A DNA stretch of 64,000 nt from Pyrrhosoma nymphula. Lineage: Eukaryota > Arthropoda > Insecta > Odonata > Coenagrionidae. Of the stretch, positions 37,901 through 49,900 are shown in pieces. Every line of letters starts with the position of its first letter. Position 1 is the first letter of the stretch. Location: NCBI GenBank assembly GCA_963573305.1, contig OY754331.1, positions 90,201,434 to 90,265,433 of the forward strand, written 5' to 3'. Under the pieces are notes generated by a model. It was not told the origin of the DNA. It searched no databases and worked only from the letters and a program-made list of their open reading frames with translations. The translations under genes were made by a program, and so were the position numbers.

Positions 37901-40900
37901 CCCATACTCTCATTCAGAAATTGTAATCCCTGCTTGAAATAGTTCAAGCGTGCACAGAAGTCATCATTCTGCACAGTGTTCTTTGGTCTGACATTGCAAT
38001 CATTATGTCCTGGAACCCTAGGTACCATCGGATCCCAGGGATGGAGTCCACATTTACGGAAACCACTAGCTAACACAGAATGAGTAACACGCTCATCCAC
38101 TACCTCTTTCAGCTGTTTAGCAAAACCTTTTTTTTTTCAAGATGGGATCATCTGAATGGTTGATACGCCACTTATGGACATGTTGCTTCCAATTTTCTTT
38201 TAGAGTTCGAAACACAGAGACATCCATTGGCTGTAGAATGTGTGTAGAATTAGGATGTAAAGCTACCAATATGATACCATTTTTTCACAGAACTGACTTG
38301 TATGTAAACTCAAATGGGAAACATGTCCATCAACAAATAATAAAACAGGAAGTTTTATATTATTGTCTTTTTTCGCCAAGGGTGGAAGAAGTTTGCAATG
38401 AATTCATAAAATAATTCAGAGTTCATCCACCCTGAATCACTTTTTCCAAGTGCCCAATCAGGAGGGAAATGTAGTGCTATTTCAGGAGGCAGACGCTCAT
38501 ATTTGTGGACTACTAAAGGAGTTACAACACTACCATTGGCATTGCCAGTAAGAAGCACTGTGAGGCATTCCTTGTCATCTGAATTAACTTGTTGGTATAT
38601 TGTCTTATCTCCTTTTCTTGCAAGAACTTTATTCCCTTTTGGATTAAGGAAAAATGCAGTTTCATCACAATTAAAAATTCGTGAGGGGTCCATCAGTACT
38701 TGGAAGCAATCATTTGTTTTCAAATAATCTTCTACTTCTGCAAACCAACGAGAAATATTTTCTTGTGTCACTGATGCCCGAGATACTGTTAGGTTTTGGC
38801 TTATTCGTTGAGATATATTGCTATTTCTCCGCAAAAAGCCTTGGATCCATGTCCACCCCGGACGGTTGTCATGGAAGGGATTGTCTCTACCAAGGTCTGT
38901 CATCAGGCGCTGCACACTGTCTTGAAGTTGGTTCACAGTCACTGGAAACCTTGCTTCTGCCATTTTTAACACCCAATTAGCAAGAATAGTTTCTTCTTCA
39001 GGACTTAGAATGGTATGGGATCCCATTTTTCTTTCAATTGGTGACTTCCCTTCCACTTTGTATTTCAGTGTGATTCTTGGTACACCATATTTCTTTGCTG
39101 CAGTACGGACTGGTGTGTTGTTTGTCCTCACATCATGGATGGCTTCCTTCATCATTTCCTCTGTGTGACAACGAAACTGGCCTTTAATAGCAGGCATAGT
39201 TAAGCTGCAATATTTAAAATAAAATAGATTCAGAAGTTGACACACCAATAATCTAGTAGTTGACCCCTGGTCAACTATTAGTAAAACCTAATCTGTTTCA
39301 CAAATAATTATGTAAAACGTTTTGGTATGCTATAAACATTACAAATATGTCAATTATGATGAGTTTTAAGAGAGGAAGGAATGAGTGAGTAGTTGACCAT
39401 CTCGGTCAATTACTGAAAATTTGTACATTTCTGATTCAGAATTTGACCACCCTCATAACAGACTTCCAGATAATAATAAACAAATTATAAACAACTTTTT
39501 ATTAATATCAAACATTCCTAAATCAAAGGTAAATAACTACATTGAAATATGAAGGTACTTACCACTTTAAATCAGCCTTATCCACAAAGACTCCTTAGCA
39601 AATGGCGCTAGAAAACTTCAAAATAAGGCAGCAGCACTGCACATGAACACTAATTGTCAGACATTTTAATTCTACATGCCACTCATGTGCACCGTGTTTT
39701 GATGTTTTACAGCCAGATGGCTGGAGTGTACTTTCACGCTATTTTTACAATATTTGAACCTGATTAAGGCTTATTATGACAGTTTATATCCTAAATGGTC
39801 AACTACTGGTGCATGGTCAATTACTACCTCATTTACCTTACCTAGAGCATTGGCGCATGCAAAGAGAGAATTGGAACTCTGACCTAAAATTAAGTACATT
39901 TTATTTTCAAGGTGATACATTGGCGCAAAGTAAATTCTATTTGAATTACTTCGTCGCTCATAGCAGAATGTTCCTGTAATTATGCAACCTTGATAACATA
40001 AACGAAAAATCGTACTTGTAATGGCGATACGAGAGAAATAACCACTCACTACAACTGTCCAACTTCATATGTTATTACCATGAGACCAACCATTGGTAAA
40101 AAATCACTCGCTACAGCCAGATTCTCGAAGTTGAAAGTAATCATATCATTTACGTGATGTTGAAATAAGGACTTAATTTACTCCTCAAATCTAGCAAAGT
40201 TGCTGACCTTACGGTAAGACTCTTCTTTTGACAGTCATTAATGAATAGTCAGTCTTGCCACTCAACGAGTCACTGGGATTCAATGAATGGGGAAGAGTCT
40301 TTTGCTAATTTTGAGGATACCGGGACTAGCCACGGTAGTTACCTTTACGGAGTCACCCGCAAGTGCACATAAGTGCGATATTCCACAGAGGAAAAATCAT
40401 TCGCCTTGACCGGGATCCCGGTCAAGGCGAATGATTTTTCCTCCGTGGAATATCGCACAAGAGTCTTTTGAGTCAGCAATTCAATCAGTCACGCCCTCAC
40501 GTCTCCGAGTCAGTGTCCTTTGTGGTCCTTTGGGTGTGTGAGTCTTTCGAGTCAGCGAAGTCTTTCAAGTCAGCAAGTCTTTCGAGTCAGCTCATCTTTC
40601 GAGTCTTTTGAGTCAGCTCGTCTTTCGAGTCAGCTAGTCCTTTGAATCTTTGAGAATCACAGGAATCATGGGGACTCTGCGACTCTCCTCTTTATGAGTC
40701 AGCGCTGATGAATTTTTCAAACCATTAATATTAAGTTTATGCTTTAATTAAGACATAATTTCAGCATGAGCTGGATAGGGATAAAAATAAAAAAGAACTG
40801 ACATAAGAAGGAATTCGTAAAACAAATCAATCTTCACCCATAGAGTAGAAAATTTCAGAATATTAGGCATTCATCAATTTAAATCAATTAAGGCCATCAA

Positions 40901-43900
40901 TGCTTGAGCCAGATCCATTTAAGGACCATGATACAGATATATGAAATAGGATACCAGTGCATAGAACGCATTCTTTATAAAGCAATTAAATTTAGTGAAA
41001 CGAAAAAATTTGGGTATCATCAATTTCACTATCAGGAGGCTTCACTGTATTATCTCTGTCTTTTACTAAGCCCACATTTCAAATGATTCACAAAAATATC
41101 ATTCAATTCAGTGAAAATAATTGGAGTAAATGAGTTGTTAAATAACAAGTCAAAATTCTGATTACCTGTGGTACCAGTTGAGCACATTCACTCCATCTGC
41201 CTCTCTTTCTGAGAGATAGTTGGGCAGATCATTACGTATTCGGGTCCATAACAGCGGGGGTATACGCCTCACTGGTGGCATGTGATACTGGTAAACATCA
41301 TCTAAAACTCGATCATCTAAGGAAATTAAATCTTCTAGCTCCGATTCGGACAGCCCACTTTTTGCTGCAGTAATATATGCCAGTGCATGGAACACTAAAA
41401 TACGGCCATGCTGAAATTATAGAAAAGGAGACTTTGGTAACCTCAGTCCATGTTTCAGCCATATCATGAACCAATCAGCACGCTCTGCGAATGACAGAAA
41501 TTTTGGCAGAAAAGACAGATCAGATGAGAAAGCTGAACTGCATAATGAAAACTGAGAAAAAATATGATTTGAAGATAATGCTAAAAGCAAAATTATAAGT
41601 TGTGAAAGAAAGTATGACGACTATGTCACCTTCAGACCATGACAACAAAAACTGGAACAATAGGAAGAATTTTACCATCTGGGAATCAGGATCACTAGCA
41701 ATGGGAGAAGCAAGATGGGTGCAGTGAGCAAACTAGACCAAGTAAAGAAGAAGAGTAAGGAAGAACTTCCTTAGAACAAAAGTACCATATTTCCCCAGCT
41801 CACGAGACAACGTTTTTGCTTGAAAATGCATGCTAAAATTCACTGGCATCTTATGGGCAGAAGGAAAAGCAATGTTTATATGTACCTGATTTTGCATTGA
41901 TGTCAGAGGTGCCCATTTTCTCCACTTTCATCAAAGAATACATTGTGGTACCTAGCAAACTAGAGGTGTGCTCCCCATCATTCATTTGTTTTTGGGATTT
42001 GATGATGCATAATATTAATATGTATTTACTACTTTTAAAAAATTTACAATCCCATTTTATTTTTACAAATTGTTAACATTAACAGATGTTGATTATAATA
42101 TTTTCAGCTAAACTCTAACCCGAAAAATCACGGTGCATCTTACAATTAGTGTCTGTGCTATGGGCCAGGAAATACAGTAAATGAATCATGCTCTCATATG
42201 GCAGAGGCATTACAGGATAATGGCAGCAAAAAAAATTAGAAGCAATGGAATTGTGGTAATATTGAAAAAGAAAGATAAAATAGACAGAGAGAATAACCAA
42301 AGAAGAAGTGCTATGACTAGTTGGGGAGAAAAAATGTATTCATAATGAAACTCTGAGAAGAATACACATTTTACAACATATCAGCCTATAGGGGCTGTCC
42401 ATAAATGATGTCCAAACGATTTGGGGGGGGGGGGGGAGGGAGGGGGGTCACCACCTTGTGACAATGTGTGACAGGGGCTATGCTTCATGTGACATCCACA
42501 CTTCCACTGTATATTATGTATTATTTTTACTCAGAATGTGGAGGGGGAGTAGAAGTTTTTTCATTTTTGTGACATCATTAAACGCTTCCCTGACGGGTTT
42601 TTTTTACAAAACCGGTCAAAAAAAGTCATATTTTTTTATTTCAGATTCAGAAGCATTAGGGAGGCAAATCTGAAAATGTTTTCCTTTATTTTTTATTCCA
42701 AATAACTAATGATTTATTCAATAATTTCTGAATGTTGCCCCTTAAAGAGAATTATGCCACCTACATATCAGTATAACTTTCCTTCCCATAAACCTTAGTT
42801 AGACATCTAATGATGAATACATTTAGTTTATATTGCAAATGCATATACTTTGCCAACAATGTTAATGTTAACTATTAATTTTAGTCCAAAGTACATCAAG
42901 AAACAACGCACAAACATTCATGGAAGTTAGGCAACCCGCATGACGACGACTTTCGCTCTGAAAATGTTATAACAGAATTCATTCTATGACAAAAACTTAA
43001 GAAACTTCATTTCATTTACTTGATTATCTTTGAAGAGTGCTGGAATCCCTTTCCTCAGTGTTCCATATGAGTCAGTGGAGTGTGAAGCGAGCAAGTCGGC
43101 TAGATCTGCAGACGTATAAAAGTTATCCATCGTCAGGCAATATCATAGGCCAAATAACGGCTTCATTAGAGTCATCATCACTTTTGAGGTCATGGGTAAA
43201 TGGGCAAAGTCTTTATCCAACACAGTCCTCTTTCCCGTGTAAATTGTCGTTGACCACACGTATCCAGTTCTCGATTCACAAAGAAAAAATACTTGCCAAA
43301 TGAAACTCTTTTCATAGGCATGAACTGCCGCCACCCCAATCTTCCCTTGTTCGAGACCAGGCTCTTTTCGATGGTAACGTCCGTCTCTGGTGTATGGAGT
43401 GCCTTGAACTTTTCCTCCAGCCTCTGGCAAATCGGCCATATTTTATTTAGTTTGGCGTTGGGGTGTGTTTGGAGATCAAAATCGTTATTATAGGCAAAAT
43501 GTAAATATTGCCTTATTTTTACGAAACATCGATAAGACATTGGTTGTCCAAAAAATAAGAGAGGAGAGTATAGATCTCGTTGACCAATAAAACTCAGTAT
43601 CTGGCTTCTGCACTCTGCTCTGTAGCATTACAAGGGCAAAAAACACGAATTTCTGAGCTTGTCACAGCTCGCCACTGATTTACGCTAGCACTGCTCGGCC
43701 CCGCTTTTTCACGCAAAGTGTTACTGGCGCAGTGATTAGTTTCCCAAGTTATAAAGTCAACATTTTCATCGTTGAAAAAAGTATTTTAGGGAACCTCATT
43801 CGGGAACCAGGTCGAAGTTCATCGAAGAATTACCTTCTAAAAGAAACCTAGGTGGTGCCGGAGGAGGATTCGTTGAAAGCATTTCCTCCCAATCTGCTTC

Positions 43901-46900
43901 CCACGAATGTTCCGCTGCACCTTCTGATTTTGAGCTTGCTTCTCCGGAGAGAGTCAACTAGGAGCCAGGAACTTCAATGTCCATAACCTCGGAATCACTG
44001 CAGGTCAACACTGATTCCTCTCCAGAATCCATTTCTGATTGCCAAATGTTACCGCGCGAAAACAAAGAATTTGCCGTAGAATTCACTCCTACTACACCGC
44101 TCGTATTAGAACGAAAATGTTCAAACTAAAAATGGAAAGTTAGTATCGGTGGAATTTCAGCGAAAAAGTGCATGCGCTCTGAAAATCAAGGATGCGTATG
44201 CTCTGTTACTCAACGAAAGAATGTCACAATCGTCCTTCAGACAAAGTTCTCGTGGAAACAATCACGATATGCAAAGGACCTCACCCCTATTGTGAAAAGC
44301 CCATCCCATGCTCATCATAAAATTTTTCTTTTCCGTTCCTACCATTTCTTGGAAAATAAACACACGTGTGTGTACCACAACTGTATGGATTTTACAACTA
44401 ATGGAAAATTGATATTGGGAAAAACCCATTAGTAAAGGGTTGGCTGGTGGGAAAGTAGCCCGGGGAGCAAAGGGTAGCAGATTAGCGTGACATGAAACCA
44501 GGTGCCAGGTTGCTTAGCTGGCCATCGGCTCTCGAGCGGGTGTTTTCTGACCTCAGGAAAGCGTGAAACATGATAATAGAAGGCATTGCACATGTTTGGG
44601 ATTTATCTCTATCTCTCCTTTTTTCTTGTACTTATGTGGGCTAGGATAGCACATACACAGGGCACTTGTGCTGGTTTTCATTGAGAATGTACGACCTTTA
44701 GACGTCATATAGCTGTTTTCGTAAATATGTTTCGCCACTTCCGCCAGTATTCGAAGTAGAAAAATGAAAGGGGCCGATGAAATAACACTCGCAACACATC
44801 TAAACATTTACGCTTTCGCCATTTTATCTAAAGAGAACAGTTCAATAGACATTTCCAACATATATAAAAATTACCGGAAGAAAAATATGCGGATGAATAA
44901 TATAGAATTAGATAGTATATATAGTAACAAACATATATCGTAACAAATAAGGCAAGGAAAGATTCCTGTTCTGTTGCTAGAGAAATATGTTATTCTAATT
45001 ACTGTGGAACTCATCGTAGCAGTGAAAATTAGCGTGAAATTGAAATTGCAATTTTTATACTGACCGTTAAACTGTTGAAGAAAAATGTAATTGAATGCCC
45101 ATGAAGAGTGAATGAGGAAATATAAATGAAAATAATAATTTAAAAATTATTTACATTTTAGAAAGTTTTTCGTCATGCAAAAACGGAAGTTTTACGTCAT
45201 AAATTTGCAAAAATTATCCATAAATGACAAAAATTGAAGTTGTGAATTTCGTAAAAAGATTGCAAAAAAAACTCCATGCACGGAGTTAATAAATCGATGG
45301 TTACTAATGACAATAAAGGTGAATGCAATTCCATAAGAGGATAACTTTTCAGTGAGAAAAAAAATTATGACCCTCGAATTGCTAGAATTATTACAAAAAA
45401 ATGACCATTGTTTTAGCATCAGAAATCAACATTTGAAGAGAGCGCAGCTCGGCTAGTGAGAGCTACGGCCCTAACCTGCTCCTCTGACAGCAGAAAAACG
45501 AACTACTAGCAGCTGGCGAGAATATTTGGGCATGAGTAGAAAGGGACGAAATTTTCGGACTTGCCCGAGTATACTCGGGCAAGTCAGGGAAGCGGTTAAA
45601 GGGGGGGGTGACACTATTTGTGACTAACTGTGACGGGGGGGGGGGTGGGGGGGGGGGTCTAGTGGGTGGTCTAGTTTGATCCAAAATTGTGTGACATCAT
45701 TTATGGACAGCCCAATAGAAAAGAATATTGGAAGAAGAAACTAATGTGAAGAATAATCAAGAAAGACCAAGTTTGGAATGCATCCAGCAAATTATTAGGA
45801 ATATCAAAAGATTATCTAAAAAGAAAAGAGAGCGGGGAGCTGTGGCAAACCAATCTTATGCTTGCTTGCAATGATTGGTAAAATTGTAAAATTAAGAGGT
45901 ATTATCTCACCTGCTTTTCAATTCTTTCAAAGAGCATCATAATGGAGTCCATGACAGTGGATGCAAGATGTGTTTCTTGTGGTTTAGTGTAGCTTCTCCA
46001 ACGGCAAACTTCAGCAAAAACTAACTTCACAAAAATGGGCAATGAGCACTGTCCGATGGCATTTGCCACTAACCTCCACTGGTAATTACTCAGATCCCGA
46101 TGAGCTGATCTCATCCACATCCTAGACACAAAAGATAGCAAAAACTGGTGGAAAATGATCACTCTCTAGGCAACTGAATAAATCACTAGAATATCCATTT
46201 GCTGATTCAGAAAGACATTTTTGGAAACACCTGAGACTTGTGTGACTTGGCTCCTATGGAGCTGGTGGATTATTCTTCAGTCTTTGTGATCAATTCCTAT
46301 TCTTTCAAGCAATTTGAACATCTTATTTCATTACCCGTTGTCAAAGGTCTCTTTCACATCAACAAGTGCCACATACAATGGTTTGTTGCTTGAGGCTTAA
46401 AGTCTATAGGTGCACATTTTATGAGCTCCGATATTCGATGATCGAGGACAGAGTGCAATGAGCCATGCACCAAGGACTTGGGGATGGGGTTCCACCGAGC
46501 AGAATGTTGCGCATGAGAACTTAGGGTTAATTATTTCAGATAATGTTCACTTATAATTTCCAAGCGGAGTGAACCATGGATACCAGAAATCTATTGTACT
46601 ACCAATTGATTTTCTCCACATGCGAAGAAAAACCTGATGATTTTCCATCCTAATATGCTTAAAACCATACAGGCTCAAGCATAAACCCATGTTTCTAACA
46701 GAACATAACAGTTCTTGTGCTGGTGGGAATATTTAGAGACAATTCCATTTGACAATTCCATAGAGACAATTTGGAACAAAAGGCTAAGGACACTATTTTC
46801 ACTATAATCTTTGTAACTCTTGGCTTTACCACTGTAATACAACTCATTTTGTATGGTTAGTAGAGGTTATCCCAGAACTTTTCTGATTCCCAGCCAAAAA

Positions 46901-49900
46901 TCATGGTAACTCTAATAACTTCGAGTCCCTATTGAAGGATGTGATTGAATAAAACTCTCTTGACTCATACTAATAAAAATTATCTTTGGTCAGTATGGCC
47001 ACGAGTCATTTTGTAATTATATTTTGACACAACAAAATCACATTTACTTTCTTAATTTAGGATGCTCTTTTGGCCACAATATTTCCTCTAAAAACAACTA
47101 AATTCCATTAGAACAATAAGATGTGAGGAGGATCATAAGAATAACTTTAATACTGACTATATACATTAGTGTGAAGAATTCTGTTCCCATTTTCTATCTC
47201 TGTCTTCACACATTTTCATCAAAGGCACGGTTTTGATAACTGATTCTGATGAAGACTGAAGATATTAACTCACCTTATCACCTGCATTGCCAGGTCTTCT
47301 CCAAGATCTGTCACTTTGATGAAATTCTCCTCAACATCAATCATTCTTCTCAGGAGGTGATAATCTCTTGACACCTCTGGATTGTCAGCCTCTTCAGCAC
47401 ATGACACTACCATCTTTAAAGGGGATTACTATCAAGAACAATCACTTGCATACCCAAGGTAAAATTTTACTAACAGTAATATAAATCCTCTGAAGACAGG
47501 TATCCTGACTTTAGGGATATGAGTCTCTAAGAGGGGTAGCAAATTAGATGAGGAATTCTTTGTTTTTTCCTCATTAAATTTTAATTTTCACGACCATGGT
47601 TTCGACAGTTAACATCATCATCAGGTAAAAAATACAAATTGTATGACACTTATATACATAGTTGAGAGGGGTGGGAGGAGGGGAAATGGGCTGTACTGGT
47701 GGGGTGGGGGAGGAAGGATGTGAGGGAGGGTGAGAGTTGGGCATGTAGGGTTGGGGGGTTTTTGAGTCATGGGTATAGAAAGTGGGAGGAGGCAGGGGGG
47801 GCGGAGGGGGGTGGTAGGTTAGGAGAGCCTTCAGTGCTGACTACCTGTGGTGGCTGCGGGTGGGGGAGGGTGCATCGGTTGAAGGGTTGGCAGATAGTGG
47901 AGAACAGAGAGGGTATGAAGGTAGGGGGTTAATGGAAGAGAGAGAGGTTGAGGAGGGGGGAGAGGGAAGCATACAATGCAAGTGTATGCTTCCCGCTCCA
48001 CTCTCAACTGTATGTATGTAAGTGTCCTACAATTTGTATTTTTTACCTGATGATGATGTTAACCGTCGAAATCATGGTCGTGAAAATTAAAATTTAATGT
48101 GGAAAAAACAAAGTTTAACCTTTTTCTTCAAAATGAATGGTAAGTTGCATATAGTCACGCCAGAAACCACCAACTTTAGATGAGGGATTTATGGAGGTCT
48201 ATGTGAAAAAGTTGTTTATGAAATTCTTTTAGAATAAGGACTTCTTGAGTCCATATTTTCATCACTTTAGTCATAACATCTTTTAAGTTCTTGAACCTAA
48301 TAACAATACAAATGAAAGGTCCTTAAAGACTCCTCTTTGAATTACCTTCTAATGAAAGAAAACAGATCAATGAAGATTTCTGTTACTCAAATGGTGTCAT
48401 GTCTTAACTAAAAAGGCTAATATCCATGATAACCTTAGTTCATACCTTACAGTGAGGAGGTAAACGAGTAGGTAGCCATGACACTTTGTTTGCACCTTGT
48501 GCTCCGGTAAGCTGGTCCACAGAATCAAGAAACAGGAGCAAAGGTTGTTGAGCAGATGCAAAAGTGAGCAGATGCTTGAAATGGGCCATCAGCGGAACAA
48601 GATCATCTGGTATGTCTTCAAATGGTAGCATGTAGTTGTATGATATCTTAAAATAAAAAAGTTCCTTACATTAAAACCTGAATGGGTGACACAATGAGCT
48701 ACCATACAATACTAAATTATATCAGCTCATAATCAAAATGTAACAATACAGCTGCAGTAGAATCTCGATTTTATGTAGTTGGAGGGACCAAAAAAGAGAT
48801 AGTAAGTAAAATCAAAGTGTGTATAATCAAAGGTTGATAAAAATGCATGACATAATAACATTTTTCAGATACATATCTTCATTGTGTTTAAAATTAAGCC
48901 AAGAGTCATATAAATTTGTTTTGATGAGGGAATTTCATTTGCATTAATGTACCTGTATTTGATGGCACATAAAACGCTCCTTTGTCACCAAAATAAACAC
49001 TTGAAAATCACCCCCACGTCTTATATGCAAAGGCGAATCCACACGCAGGCTAAAGTCATCCACGATATTCTCTACTTAGGACAAATCTTACCCCAGATGA
49101 TCTGTAATACCCACCCCTTCCCAAGGTATTATTATTCATCACTGGCATTATTATTACGAACAGTACCATATAAACCTGTGTACCATGCACACCTTTTTTC
49201 CCAAAAGTTGTAGAGGAAGAAATTGTAGTTCTGCACGTTTTACACAAGTTTCTCATCTCTCTGCCCTTCCCAGAAGTCCCAAGGGTAGCTAGAACCCATG
49301 AAGCTCAGCATGAGTCAGTAGATGGAGTTCGATTGATTGCCGTTCAAGGCCATCACTCTACCTACCACCTGACCCAATGCTCTCTAAAGCACCCTTTCAC
49401 CAGTATGCACATCGTATTTGCTTCAGACGAGTGTTTTCCGGAGGCTACATTGATAATGTTTGAATTTGCTCAGCAAAATTTGGGTTGTAGCTCTACGTCA
49501 TTTCTAAAAGGGATAGGTGTAAAACGTTGCGGTCTTTTACTGAAAGTGAAAAACTAGAAGTGATTAAAGACACTGAAGAAATAGGAAATCTCGCTGCTGG
49601 ACGAAAGTACAATGAGCCAGAATCTTGCATAGGGAATTTGAGAGAAAGCATGGTTGTACTACTCCATACTAATAGAATCAGAAGAGTCTTTAGGGGAAAA
49701 TCTGTCAGTTATCCCATCGTAGAACAACTGCTGTCCAAGTAGGTAAGGGATAGTTGACAATTTGATTATGCTGTGTCAATGGAAATGTGTGCACTGAATT
49801 ACCTCAAATAGACAAAGAGTTGACATAAGCCACCATGAGTTTAAGAATATAAAGGGATGGATATGTAGGTTTTACTGCAAGAATGGTTTATCCATAAGGA

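Larger units (their letters stand above)
33831..41165. other. 7.3 kb NWD2-like intron
   Basis: Contains the truncated LINE, 5S-SINE, complete Tigger/pogo element, GAGTC minisatellite and snap-back SINE. In 34.7-35.7 kb and 40.7-41.1 kb I see no identifiable repeat or gene. Confidence 0.6.
42392..45713 (-). mobile_element. Inverted-repeat element carrying a piggyBac-type transposase
   Basis: Ends are GGGCTGTCCATAAATGATG at 42392 and its reverse complement ending at 45713; inverted similarity continues discontinuously to an inner GCTTCCCTGAC block (about 42584 and 45585) through G-rich tracts on both sides. Flanks are TATAG and AATAG rather than TTAA. A dead piggyBac transposase is inside. Confidence 0.75.
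47567..48115. mobile_element. Fold-back with opposed hammerhead-like ends and G-rich core
   Basis: Outer arms about 47567-47675 and 47999-48115 are inverted copies (ATTTTCACGACCATGGTTTC; TACAAATTGTATGACACTTA). The centre 47676-47963 is strongly G-rich on plus and ends in a perfect 12 bp hairpin (47964-47975 with 47983-47994). Each arm contains the hammerhead-like motif. No protein is encoded; frames in the G-rich core are composition artefacts. Confidence 0.8.

Noticed and set aside
40500..40640. CRISPR-like spaced repeats
   Set aside because: Repeats are contiguous and imperfect without unique spacers, in an animal-type intron; it is a minisatellite.
44460..44540. Possible third 5S-like segment (GCTAAGCAACCTGGCACC on minus)
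   Set aside because: Only about 12 bases resemble box A; flanks do not match 5S rRNA.
47699..47932. 77-codon Gly/Trp-rich frame
   Set aside because: Translation of a G-rich repeat; composition artefact.
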